Positions 7,921 to 16,753 of a stretch of DNA of 21,156 nt are shown here, one piece after another; the stretch's first letter is position 1, and each line of letters starts with the position of its first letter. The DNA is from Clostridiales bacterium. Lineage in GTDB: Bacteria; Bacillota; Clostridia; Oscillospirales; Acutalibacteraceae. The DNA lies in contig JAJQGZ010000111.1 in NCBI GenBank assembly GCA_021200075.1, positions 1-21,156 of the forward strand, read 5' to 3'. Under the pieces are notes generated by a model that made no database searches, was not told the DNA's origin, and saw only the letters and a program-made list of their open reading frames with translations. The translations under genes were made by a program, and so were the position numbers.

Positions 7921-9677
7921 TTACAATGTAAAGCCGTATGAAGAGCTGGGCTGACATATTACCGCAGTTGATGAAACACGGTAGTAAGCGCAGACTTTAT
8001 AGTAATATGTATTACCGCTCCTTGCCGACTTATCCTCAAATATAAGGCGACCGTCCTTGACAGTCACTATCTGCCTGTAGGTGCCGTTTTTGCTGTACGA
8101 ACGGTATATTTTATATCCGTACGCATTGTCAACGGCTTTCCATTTTAAAAGCGGCTTTGATGCCGAGGATTTTGTTACGCTTTTTACAGTAACACCCGAT
8201 AAATCCTGAGAATAATTCTTGCTGATTATGCAAAGCGGACTTTTGCCGCAGGAAATAAATGAATTGGTATTCTTGATTGAAGCGGCGGAATCGCCCGATA
8301 TATGAACGCCGTAGCTTTGCACACTGCTGATTGTGTTATTTGCAATATTATTTCCCCTGCTGCTCCCGTCGGTATTATCGTAAAGCGAAATACTATTGTT
8401 GTAAGAGCAGGTAACGATGTTGTCCTTAATTGCATTTTTTTTGAAGAATTACAGACATTAATTGCGTTTATACCGTCGTTTGCAGAAGAATAATCTATAA
8501 AAATATTTGATGTAATATCGCTTGAGCTTACGCCTGTTACGAAAATTCCCCTCGCCGAAGAATGATAACAATAAATGCTGTTGCCGGTGATATCGATATT
8601 CTTAATAAGATATTTGCCCTAAGTTACTCCGTACTTAGTCGCCTCGCTGCTGTCGATAACTCCGCCGTAGGCATATATTCCGCAGCACTGTCCGCTTGTT
8701 GTAAGCTGATTTACGGTAATAATATTTCCGCTTATCTTGCTTGACGCTTTTTGGATAATATCCCCCTGCGTACCGTTTGCAGTAAACATTCTCGACGAGA
8801 TACTGCTCATAGGCAAATATTCAAATATAATACCCGCTGTGGCATTGTATATAGTATTATTGCTGATATTGCTGTTGATATAATTAAAGCAGGTTACAGC
8901 TCTTTCCGTGATATTGTTAAAGGTATTATTTGTTATATTTATATTGTCAAAATAACTGCCGGTAACGCCCGAGCGAGTACCCACTCCGGAATATAAATCC
9001 GTAAAGGTACAGCCACTTACATAAACATTTTTGCACGGAGTATCGTCATAGTAATAATAATCCGGAAAATGCTCGTACTCGTGAATTATATCTATCTGTA
9101 AAGCCTCGTTGGTTGAGCTTGTATCCGTCCTTTTCAAATTTGAAAAGGTGCAGTTTGTGATATACAAGCCGTCAACCGCCGCAACCTCCATATGGTGAGA
9201 ATCTATAATGTTTGTAATCGTAAGATTGGAAATTGTGAGGTTGGTGCAGTGGGCAAACCTCATACCGCACGCTTTGCTGACATAATCCGCATCCCAAATT
9301 CCGCCGTCAATCACAATATTTTCATATCCGCTGTAGGCACTTGTGTACTCGCTTTTTACTCCGGCTTTTATCATATTGCCGGATTCAAAGCCTTTTTTTA
9401 GCGTGGTATCTGCATTTAGATAAAGCTGCGCATTGCTGTAGATATGCAGACAGGAGGAGAGAGTGTATGTTCTCGACGGAACATATATTCTGTAAATCAA
9501 ATTTTCGGTTGCGTTATTTTTCGCCTCTTTAAGGGCATTCTCAATCACCGTATAGGCGTCGGCGGTCATTTCCTCCTGCGTAATGACAATATCGACATAC
9601 CCCGACGCATACGCATCAAGGCACGCAAACGAAAGCGTCATTAAAACCGCTGTTACAAATGAAATTACTTTTTTCAA
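7921..9677 (-). CDS. Exported right-handed beta-helix (pectate-lyase-like) protein with C-terminal Fn3-like domain; in-frame TAG plus one frameshift
   Basis: Rejoined length is 585 residues. A signal peptide (residues 1-24, cleavage after AYA) is followed by a solenoid of parallel beta-helix rungs from about 90 to 490, with repeats such as NLTISNLTITN, GLYITNCTFSNL, NVYVSGCTFTDL and NINITNNTFNNI. It includes DSHHMEVAAV and NEALQID, reminiscent of clostridial surface polysaccharide-active beta-helix proteins. The last 90 or so residues (LLKWKAVDNAYGYKIYRS through TYYYKVCAYY) look like a fibronectin type III domain. A TAG at 8621-8619 (codon 353) interrupts an otherwise continuous frame, since the protein resumes at once as GKYLIKNIDITGN. 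A further -1 (or +2) shift lies in the A8 run at 8435-8442. The start is TTG 9677, behind AAAGGA. It begins 17 bp after the upstream hydrolase-like gene, so the two are probably one unit. The substrate is unknown; carbohydrate lyase or hydrolase activity is a guess from fold. Confidence 0.82.
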
Positions 9678-9694
9678 TTTTTATTCCTTTATAA

Positions 9695-12283
9695 TTATTT
9701 TGAAATTTCGCTGAGCATAAAGCTTGCAATATGCGGAGCGTAAGTGTCTTCACCGTCAAATTTTGTATTGCCGCTGTTTGAAAGTGTAATGACATTCTCT
9801 CCCTTTTCAAGAGTAACATAAGCGGTAACCGTTTTGTAGGTATTCCAGCTGTATGTATTCCTGCAATAAACATCCTGCTCATATGAATTTACATCAATTG
9901 TGACATAGCGTTCAATCAAATCGACATTATAAGAGTGCTTTCCGCCCTCGTCATTGTTTGAATATAAAAATGTCAGTGCGTAAACTCCTGCCTTATCGGC
10001 ATTAACAGTAAACTGAGCATTGCCGGAATTGCAGGAAATATTATCTATATATTCATACCCTGCGACATCGTCAGTCTCAATCGTTGCACCGTCTGAAAGC
10101 TCTGCGTCCGAGGCGTTATATACCGTGCCGCTCTCGCCGTCAAGAACACCGTCAATAGTGAAGTCGCCGAGTTCTTCGGCTGATTTTACATCAACATAGT
10201 TAAGCCCTCTCATAAGATAAACGGTTGAAGAATTGCCCGAAACCGATACGCTGTTGTCATTAACATTGACCGCCGTTATCTCCGAATCATCGCCGTAGGA
10301 AAGCGAATAATATCCATCCTCATCAACCACGCAGAGGAATGACTGAGTTTCATCGTCCGTTCTGTCGGCATCATTCAAAACGCTGACATTATCAACAATT
10401 CCGCTCTCGGTAATAAGCAGGGAATCAAGCACGATTGTGCCTGTATTATGCGTAACCGTTACTGTATGATCTCCCTTTGTCAAATTAAGGGTAAGAGTAT
10501 AGCAATCGGTATATTCGCTCTTTATGGTATTGGAAAGTATAATCTCCTGCTCCTCGCCGTCTATTGAAAGATTAACGGTTGAATCTGTACGGTCGTCGGG
10601 GTCTTGCTTGCCGTCCTCGTCATATTCACCGTCATTTGAATTTCCGTAAATAAAGTTGAGGCCGTATTCGCCGTCCTCGTCAACGCTTACGGTGAGGGAA
10701 ATTCCGTCTCCCTCCTGTTCCATTCCGCCTACCATACCCTCGGTTTCGCCCGTGGTTGCATATGCACTGTCATAGGTGTAGGCACTGCCGAGAAGCTCTC
10801 CGCTTTCAAATTCAAAACGCTGAATGAAGCTTTCGTTTTCATATTCCGTGTCATTTTCATCTGCAAGAGTTACGGTAATATGATAAGCGTTTGCCTCGTC
10901 CATATCGTTCATATCAACAGTGAGTGACGAACCGAGTTCGGTATTATATTCCTTTAATGTGACGGGAGAAGTGACAATACCCGAAATTCCCTCGTACAAA
11001 ACCTCTTCGATTTTAATATGCACGGTTTGACCGTAAAGAGCGGTGCTGTCCGTATTCTTCAGCTTAACAACCGCAGAGCCATCCCTGCCGCCGCAGATAA
11101 TATCAATTTTATCCTCGTCGTCGGTTATTGTAACAAGACCCATAAAGCCCTGAGAGGAAAATTCCGCTTCGCCTTTGAGCGCTTTGCCGAGATTTGATTT
11201 GAATAAATCCTGATATTTTATTGAAACGGTCTGACCCTCCATATCCGTATACCAGCGATAGAGCCACCAGTTAGAATTGGGGGAATTATCGTCTGCCGCA
11301 ATATCGCAAAGATTATCGGCAAGTCTCCAATAAGCATTGTCGGCATAGACCTTGCTTGTCTCTATCTGAGTTATATACTGAAGCATTTTGCCGGGCATAC
11401 CGTTATCCTGCATTCTGCCGTATTCGGTAACGATTATCGGAAGCTCGTCGATACCGAGCTTTTCTTCAATTTCACGGTAATCCTCGGTATGCTCCTGCCA
11501 GTGGTAAACCGAGCTGTCGTTAAGCTCGTGATAAATCATAATTTCGGGAACGCAATCGTTTTCTACGCAGTAGGAAAGGAAATTTTCTATCTCCTCGCTG
11601 TCGTAATCGCAAAAGCCCGGGCCGCCGATAAGCGCATCGGGATTAATTGATTTGACAAGATCATATGTCATTTTCCAGGCTTCAAAGAAATTTTGCTCTC
11701 CCTGAACTGTGTAATCGCCGTAAACACCGTACTCACTGTCCTCGGACTCGACGGTTTCGCCGAACCATACGCCGTTGTCACATTCGTTATAAAGGCAGTA
11801 AACCACCTTGTCCGAATATGAGGTTTGGGAAAGATATTCAACGGCTCCTTCAACCTTAGGCAGAAAGTCGTATTCCAGAAATTTCTGCCAGTCATATGTA
11901 CCCTCGGCACGCATTTCTTCTATCGAGCTTTGCTCGTAATACCAGGTTGAATATGCGTCCTGAAGATAAACTACATCATAATCCGTATTATCAAGCTGTG
12001 TATACACATTATCTATATCGCCGATTGGGTGCTGTAAACCGCTCGCCACCTTTTGCGAAACAGTGGAAATATCAATACTCTCCGTCATATTCTCTGACGG
12101 AACACCGCTTTCGGCAAGGCCGTAAAGATAGCCTGAAGCACCGGTGGTTACATCGCCGGTCTTTTCGCTCATATCGGCGGTAAGGCTCGGAGTATAGAAT
12201 ATAAAAAATCCGCCGGCACATAAACCTAAAATTACAACCAAGCATAAGACAACGGACAAAAATACCTTTAAACCCTTTTTCAT
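9695..12283 (-). CDS. Membrane-anchored glycoside-hydrolase-like protein with carbohydrate-binding-type modules
   Basis: 862 residues, intact. Residues about 7-30 form one hydrophobic segment after MKKGLK, with no obvious cleavage site, so the protein is probably anchored outside the membrane. Residues about 45-350 look like a clan GH-A TIM barrel: an Asn-Glu pair in CLYNECDN (E about 167) would be acid/base, and a Glu in PIIVTEYGR (E about 287) the nucleophile, roughly as in GH39/GH5-like enzymes. A beta-rich linker follows. Two similar CBM6/35-like modules lie at about 486-624 and 716-860; both have a GEYGLNF- or GVYALTF-type core and a later strand with KGDHTVTV or KGENVITL. A degenerate third lies between them. 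The protein is very acidic. ATG 12283 has AAAGGAG 7 nt upstream. It probably acts on plant or host polysaccharide, but the family and linkage are not identified. Confidence 0.75.
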   Translation of the reverse strand: MKKGLKVFLSVVLCLVVILGLCAGGFFIFYTPSLTADMSEKTGDVTTGASGYLYGLAESGVPSENMTESIDISTVSQKVASGLQHPIGDIDNVYTQLDNTDYDVVYLQDAYSTWYYEQSSIEEMRAEGTYDWQKFLEYDFLPKVEGAVEYLSQTSYSDKVVYCLYNECDNGVWFGETVESEDSEYGVYGDYTVQGEQNFFEAWKMTYDLVKSINPDALIGGPGFCDYDSEEIENFLSYCVENDCVPEIMIYHELNDSSVYHWQEHTEDYREIEEKLGIDELPIIVTEYGRMQDNGMPGKMLQYITQIETSKVYADNAYWRLADNLCDIAADDNSPNSNWWLYRWYTDMEGQTVSIKYQDLFKSNLGKALKGEAEFSSQGFMGLVTITDDEDKIDIICGGRDGSAVVKLKNTDSTALYGQTVHIKIEEVLYEGISGIVTSPVTLKEYNTELGSSLTVDMNDMDEANAYHITVTLADENDTEYENESFIQRFEFESGELLGSAYTYDSAYATTGETEGMVGGMEQEGDGISLTVSVDEDGEYGLNFIYGNSNDGEYDEDGKQDPDDRTDSTVNLSIDGEEQEIILSNTIKSEYTDCYTLTLNLTKGDHTVTVTHNTGTIVLDSLLITESGIVDNVSVLNDADRTDDETQSFLCVVDEDGYYSLSYGDDSEITAVNVNDNSVSVSGNSSTVYLMRGLNYVDVKSAEELGDFTIDGVLDGESGTVYNASDAELSDGATIETDDVAGYEYIDNISCNSGNAQFTVNADKAGVYALTFLYSNNDEGGKHSYNVDLIERYVTIDVNSYEQDVYCRNTYSWNTYKTVTAYVTLEKGENVITLSNSGNTKFDGEDTYAPHIASFMLSEISK

Positions 12284-12349
12284 AGATAACTCCTTTCGAG
12301 CTGTGTTAAGCTGAATATCTACGGAATAATTGTATATTTTTAATCAAAT

Positions 12350-13297
12350 TTAATCGAGAAAGCAAAGGTTAAGCGCATTATGCTCTACCTTGAAATCAAC
12401 AACATCGTAATCAAAATTTTCCCCGTCACATTCGCCGAGCATTTTGACTCCGTCGCTGACCCATACCTTGCCGCCTGTAAGATAACTGGTTATTGCTTTT
12501 TTAATTTCTTTCACATTACCCTTGCTGTAATTAACTATAAGCGATGGTGCTTCGTGCAATTTAAGAGGCTGGCACATAGCAAAATCAAGTATTCCGTCGT
12601 CAAGCTTTGAATCGGGTGCAGGGCAAAATCCGCCGCCGTAATAGCTTGCATTGCAAATTGCAAGCATGGCAAAGTCAATAGGCGATTTCGTAATCTTATA
12701 GGGCTGTCCGTTTTCGTCTATGCAGTCAAGGTCAAGATTAATAGTATACCTCAACGGACGACACAAAACCGGAAAAATTGCAAGATTATATGCCTGTGAT
12801 CCTAAAAACGGAATTTTACCGGCAATTTTCCTGCCGATTGTTTCCACCATAACATCAAGACCGAAGCTCATAATATTAATACATTTTTCGCCGTTATAAT
12901 CAATCAAATCTATCGGCTTAACTTTATACTTTATTTTGCCGTTATAAAAACCGAAAGCCTTTATAACATTTTCTACATTAATCTTTTTTGTACCGTAAAT
13001 TTTCTTTGCAAAGTCATTACCCGTTCCGAGCGGAAGAATCAGCATGGGAGTATCGCTTCCGGCAAGACCGTTTGCAATCTCGTGTACCGTACCGTCTCCG
13101 CCGCAGCTGACGATAACGCAGTCCTTGCCGTATTTTTCGGAATATGAGGACGCAATATCCTTTGCCTCGCCCTTGCAGTGCGTTTGCTCGATAATCATTT
13201 CGTCGTCGATAAGACGAAATGTGGATTTAATCCTGGAAAATATCTTTTTCTTATCATCGTTTCCCGCTATCGGATTTATAATAAATATATACTTCAA
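12350..13297 (-). CDS. Diacylglycerol kinase / YegS-type lipid kinase
   Basis: 315 residues of the DAGK catalytic-domain family, which phosphorylates diacylglycerol or related lipids with ATP for phospholipid recycling at the membrane. Visible motifs are INPIAG (7-12), the nucleotide-binding GGDGTVHE (66-73) and LPLGTGNDFAKK (88-99); YYGGGFCPAP follows later. The length is usual. I chose TTG at 13297 because AGAGAGG lies 9 nt upstream and it yields the family beginning (MKYIFIINP). The earlier in-frame ATG at 13324 has no ribosome site. It lies 51 bp downstream of galK with only a small hairpin at the galK stop, so co-transcription is likely. The substrate could also be undecaprenol or sphingosine-like lipids, so no symbol is given. 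Confidence 0.9.
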   Translation of the reverse strand: MKYIFIINPIAGNDDKKKIFSRIKSTFRLIDDEMIIEQTHCKGEAKDIASSYSEKYGKDCVIVSCGGDGTVHEIANGLAGSDTPMLILPLGTGNDFAKKIYGTKKINVENVIKAFGFYNGKIKYKVKPIDLIDYNGEKCINIMSFGLDVMVETIGRKIAGKIPFLGSQAYNLAIFPVLCRPLRYTINLDLDCIDENGQPYKITKSPIDFAMLAICNASYYGGGFCPAPDSKLDDGILDFAMCQPLKLHEAPSLIVNYSKGNVKEIKKAITSYLTGGKVWVSDGVKMLGECDGENFDYDVVDFKVEHNALNLCFLD

Positions 13298-13306
13298 AAA
13301 AATTAT

Positions 13307-13313
13307 CCTCTCT
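13307..13313 (-). promoter_or_regulatory. Ribosome binding site deciding the TTG start of the lipid kinase
   Basis: AGAGAGG on the minus strand lies 9 nt before TTG 13297 and inside the upstream extension from ATG 13324, favouring the TTG. Confidence 0.65.
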
Positions 13314-13348
13314 TCTGTAATCATTTAAGCGTTTTAAACTTATGCGGG

Positions 13349-14632
13349 TTAAATAACCCGTGTCTCGCCGACAGGTCTGATAATCAGAACATAGCAGGAG
13401 CCTTTGCCGAAAACACTGTCCATAAGCTTCCTATACTCATCGAGCATATCAAGCGGTACAAACGCCTGGATTGTACCTGCAAATCCGCCTCCGTGTACTC
13501 TCCAAGCTCCCCTGCCCTCAAGTATTTGCTGGCTGAGACACAGCGCAAGAGACAGCTTTTGCTCGGTCGAATTTTTAGGCGTATAGACATTTTGATTATT
13601 CATAAACGCCGAAAGACCCGACTGCGTAATTATTCCCTTGAACGAATCAAAATCATCGTCTTCAAGGCTTTCAACCGCTTTTTCAACCCTGATATTTTCG
13701 TTGAAAAAGTGCATTGCTCTGAGAAGCGCACGGTCGTTTACTTTTTTTGTAAGCTGAGGCACTGCACTCAAAAAATCATTGTAATCAATTTCTCTTAAAA
13801 CGGAGTGACCCATTGCTCTTGCAACAGCCTCCATCTCACTCCTGACAGTGGCATAATCATCCGTGAGGTCGCTGTGATTGCCGTGGGTATCAACTATGCA
13901 AAGAGCGTGATTTGATTTTTCAAAATCAAAATTAACCTTTTTTATAATCGGATTTTCCGTACTCTTAAAATCAATGGTAACGAAAGAACCTACTGCCGAA
14001 GCCGTTTGGTCTAAAAGCCCCGACGGTTTGCCGAAAAATACATTTTCACTGTACTGAGCCGATTTTGCAATTGTAATGCTGTCTATATTTCCGCCGTTAA
14101 AAAGATGGGAAATTATTGCGCCGATAAGCACCTCGAATGCCGCTGATGATGAAAGTCCCGAACCGCCCATAACATCGTTTGTGGTGCAGGCGTCAAAGCC
14201 CGCTGTTTTGAATCCGCATTCACGAAGCCGTACCGCCATTCCCTTTATCATAGATGAGGATTTACCATAATCCGCAGGATTGGGGTCCTCATCGGACAAA
14301 TCAACCGTATTCATAGGGTGACCCTCGGATTTTTCCCTGATAACAAATTTGTTATCGCTCTCAGCGGCAACGGCAATTGCGTCAAGATTGATCGAAGCGG
14401 CAAGCACCTTTCCGTTATTATGGTCGGTATGATTGCCGCATATTTCCGTCCTGCCGGGAGCACTGAGTACAATGACATCACGATCTCCGCCGAACAGGCT
14501 GATGAATTTTTTTGCCGTTTTTATGTACCTGGGCTTCTGCTTTTCCACCGCCTCGTCGGTTACATAAATCCTTTTGAGCGCAGTGTCGGCGTCACCGCTT
14601 TCTATCATTTTTATTAATTCTACGGCGTTCAT
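13349..14632 (-). CDS. galK: Galactokinase (GHMP kinase family)
   Basis: Phosphorylates galactose at C1 with ATP, the entry to the Leloir pathway. 427 residues, the longer clostridial form. The N-terminal signature is GRTEICGNHTDHNNG (60-74), with Asn in place of the usual Glu of GEHTDY, as in related clostridial enzymes. The ATP motif GGSGLSSSAAFE is at 156-167, the catalytic Asp lies in GLLDQTAS, and the third GHMP motif is GGGFAGTIQAFV near the C-terminus. ATG 14632 has AAGGGAGA 7 nt upstream. It follows the VTT membrane protein after 107 bp and precedes the lipid kinase. galT and galE are not in the window. A sugar-1-kinase of related specificity cannot be excluded. Confidence 0.93.
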   Translation of the reverse strand: MNAVELIKMIESGDADTALKRIYVTDEAVEKQKPRYIKTAKKFISLFGGDRDVIVLSAPGRTEICGNHTDHNNGKVLAASINLDAIAVAAESDNKFVIREKSEGHPMNTVDLSDEDPNPADYGKSSSMIKGMAVRLRECGFKTAGFDACTTNDVMGGSGLSSSAAFEVLIGAIISHLFNGGNIDSITIAKSAQYSENVFFGKPSGLLDQTASAVGSFVTIDFKSTENPIIKKVNFDFEKSNHALCIVDTHGNHSDLTDDYATVRSEMEAVARAMGHSVLREIDYNDFLSAVPQLTKKVNDRALLRAMHFFNENIRVEKAVESLEDDDFDSFKGIITQSGLSAFMNNQNVYTPKNSTEQKLSLALCLSQQILEGRGAWRVHGGGFAGTIQAFVPLDMLDEYRKLMDSVFGKGSCYVLIIRPVGETRVI

Positions 14633-14652
14633 TAAATATCTCCCTTAATCAA

Positions 14653-14665
14653 CCGCAATATGCGG
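14653..14665. repeat. Short palindrome in the galK leader
   Basis: CCGCA ATA TGCGG is a perfect 5-bp inverted repeat 20-32 bp before the galK ATG. It could be an operator or part of a leader hairpin. No regulator is identified, and no convincing -35/-10 pair is seen in this gap. Confidence 0.3.
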
Positions 14666-14739
14666 CAATGCGTTAAAGCACAATAAAATTTTATTTAAGG
14701 AAATTCATTTAAAATTGCAGTTTAAGCAAAAAAGCAAAA

Positions 14740-15510
14740 TTACAAAACGATTTTATACTTTTCCTTTTTCGAATAAATCAAAAGCGTTTGATTCATTTGC
14801 TTCGATTTTATACCGTAAAAAATATTGAAAAGCATAATTGAAATACCTGTAAAGCCGACTATTATCATCAGCAAAACAATAAACTGAACCGAGAACGGAT
14901 TGTAAACCGCCGCACCGATTCTTGTATAAATATATAATCTCGGCAAAAATCCGAGCAGACTGATAAGCGTGTAATAAAGATAATCATACTTCATCGAGCC
15001 GTAATACTTGGATACCATCCCGAGCGGAATACTCGGAACCAGCCTTGATACAAAAAGGACATACGGATTACCGTTGCCTTTAAATTCTATCCATTCACGG
15101 ATAAAATGAAGCTGTTTTATGCCGAGTATCATACCCGTCCAGCCGCCGCCGATAAATTTACCCTCCAAATATTTTACCGTAAAGAAGAATGCGGTAAAAA
15201 TAAGGTTAATTATAATCGCCTGCGTAAGCGAAAATACCATACCCGATATAACGCACAAAAAGCTCATAGGAATCGGCAACTGACACTTGACGATATAAAG
15301 AGCAAATACGCAAATGATTATTTCAGCATAAGAATCGAGATTAGCAACCGCTTGGTCTATTTGGTTAAGCCAGCTTATAAGCATATCAAACCTGGCTTCG
15401 AGACGAGCGTGATTGTAAAGCACAATGCTCAAAAAAACAAGAAGCGCCAAGGTTATCACTATTATAACATTTGATATTAAATTTGTTTGGTGTCGTTTTT
15501 GCTGTTTCAC
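14740..15510 (-). CDS. TVP38/TMEM64 (VTT/DedA-like) family membrane protein
   Basis: 256 residues, strongly hydrophobic, with about five or six membrane segments (roughly 13-32, 62-80, 82-113, 148-168, 180-198, 208-232). It has the VTT-domain hallmarks: QLPIPMSFLCVISGMVF with prolines and small residues in a re-entrant segment, a glycine-rich GKFIGGGW, then FVSRLVPSIPLGMVSKYYG. Proteins of this superfamily act in lipid flipping or membrane homeostasis, including undecaprenyl-phosphate recycling for DedA relatives; the substrate of this one is unknown. GTG 15510 follows GGAGATG by 6-7 nt. It starts 21 bp after the pheA stop with no terminator, so it is probably read from the aromatic operon, an unexpected partner. 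Confidence 0.85.
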   Translation of the reverse strand: MKQQKRHQTNLISNVIIVITLALLVFLSIVLYNHARLEARFDMLISWLNQIDQAVANLDSYAEIIICVFALYIVKCQLPIPMSFLCVISGMVFSLTQAIIINLIFTAFFFTVKYLEGKFIGGGWTGMILGIKQLHFIREWIEFKGNGNPYVLFVSRLVPSIPLGMVSKYYGSMKYDYLYYTLISLLGFLPRLYIYTRIGAAVYNPFSVQFIVLLMIIVGFTGISIMLFNIFYGIKSKQMNQTLLIYSKKEKYKIVL

Positions 15511-15531
15511 AGTTTCATCTCCGAATGTGAT

Positions 15532-16689
15532 TTATTTTGAAAGAGAGTTTTCGCTCCTCCATTCATAAAAATTGCCTAAAAATTCAAAATCGGGCAATTC
15601 GTCGGACAATGCGCATATTAAATCGAGAGTTTTTTCGTCCCTGACGCTTCCGAGGACATCGACATAAAAATAATATTGGAAATCCGAATTTTCAATCGGT
15701 CTTGACTCAAGCTTGGTAAGATTAAGCCCGGTCATTGAAAATCTGCCGAGTATCCTGTAAAGTGCGCCGGTTTTGTGAGAAACGGAAAATATGAGAGAAA
15801 TTTTTTCAGCATTTTCGTCTATAACAAGATTTTTGGAAATAACGATAAACCTTGTAGTGTTGTTATTATTATTCTGAATATTCCTTTTTAAAACTTTAAG
15901 ACCGTAATTTTTTGCCGCAAGCTCCGAGCATATTACGGCAATATCATTCCTGCCCGACTCGGAAACATATTTTGCCGCCGCAGCCGTATTGGTGTGGTTT
16001 ATACCCGTGAAATCAAAATTTTTGAGGAAATTATTGCACTGGGAAAGCGCCTGCGGATGGGAATAAACATCGGTTATATCCTCGTATTTTGTATCCGGCT
16101 TTGCGCACAGGCAATGCTCTATCTTTAAATCATATGCGCCGACTACATAAAATCTGTACTTTATTATCAAATCGTACGATTCGTGTACCGAACCGGAAGT
16201 GGAATTTTCCACCGGTATTACACCGAAATCCGCATTGCCTATATTTATGGCTTCAAAAACATCCTCAAACTGCTTGAAAAATCTAATCTTGGCGTCGGGG
16301 AAGATTTTGCCTGCCGTCACTCCGCTGTATGCACCCTCAACACCCTGGCAGGCAACACGGCAATCCTTTTGGCTGAGAATACCACCCTGCGAAAGCGCAG
16401 TGTTAATCATATCCTTAAACTCTTTTCCGCCGCCGATAATCTTATGCTGCAAAGCTCTTGAAGCGTCCATCATAGAAGAGAAAACAGTTTTGATTGTTTC
16501 TCCGTTATCGCCGCATTTTTCTGCAACGCTGTCGAGTATCTGCTGTTCCCTCTCCTCGTTTAAAACCGGGAGTCCCCTCTCGTTTTTATACTCCGCTACC
16601 TGACCGGAGATTTCCATTCTTTTGCTGATAAGCGGAATAAGCTCATCGTCTATTTCATCAATTTTCTTTCTAAGTTGTAATAAATCCAT
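15532..16689 (-). CDS. pheA: Bifunctional chorismate mutase / prephenate dehydratase
   Basis: 385 residues. Chorismate mutase (AroQ class) occupies about 1-88 (LRKKIDEIDDELIPLISKR). Prephenate dehydratase follows at about 110-285, with PVENSTSGSVHES and the catalytic TRF motif at 279-281. The regulatory ACT domain lies at about 297-372, with GAL (308-310) and ESRP (328-331), the phenylalanine-binding signatures, so feedback inhibition by phenylalanine is expected. It makes phenylpyruvate from chorismate. Five consecutive Asn codons (273-277) precede TTRF in a loop. The ATG start has AGAGG about 12 nt upstream, a little far. Two overlapping TATAAT boxes lie at 16727-16737 without a good -35, so an internal promoter is only possible. 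Fifth gene of the aromatic operon. Confidence 0.97.
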   Translation of the reverse strand: MDLLQLRKKIDEIDDELIPLISKRMEISGQVAEYKNERGLPVLNEEREQQILDSVAEKCGDNGETIKTVFSSMMDASRALQHKIIGGGKEFKDMINTALSQGGILSQKDCRVACQGVEGAYSGVTAGKIFPDAKIRFFKQFEDVFEAINIGNADFGVIPVENSTSGSVHESYDLIIKYRFYVVGAYDLKIEHCLCAKPDTKYEDITDVYSHPQALSQCNNFLKNFDFTGINHTNTAAAAKYVSESGRNDIAVICSELAAKNYGLKVLKRNIQNNNNNTTRFIVISKNLVIDENAEKISLIFSVSHKTGALYRILGRFSMTGLNLTKLESRPIENSDFQYYFYVDVLGSVRDEKTLDLICALSDELPDFEFLGNFYEWRSENSLSK

Positions 16690-16753
16690 TAAATGTATTT
16701 TCCTCTGTGTTTCACAATTTTAAATAATTATATTATAAAATCCAAAAAGATAT

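Noticed and set aside
13341..13360. Terminator at the galK stop
   Set aside because: A 6-bp stem (CGGGTT/AACCCG) overlaps the stop codon, but no T-run follows, so it is too weak to call.
13178..13798. 206-codon open frame on the plus strand
   Set aside because: Overlaps the ends of galK and the lipid kinase in antisense, with no start signal or domain.
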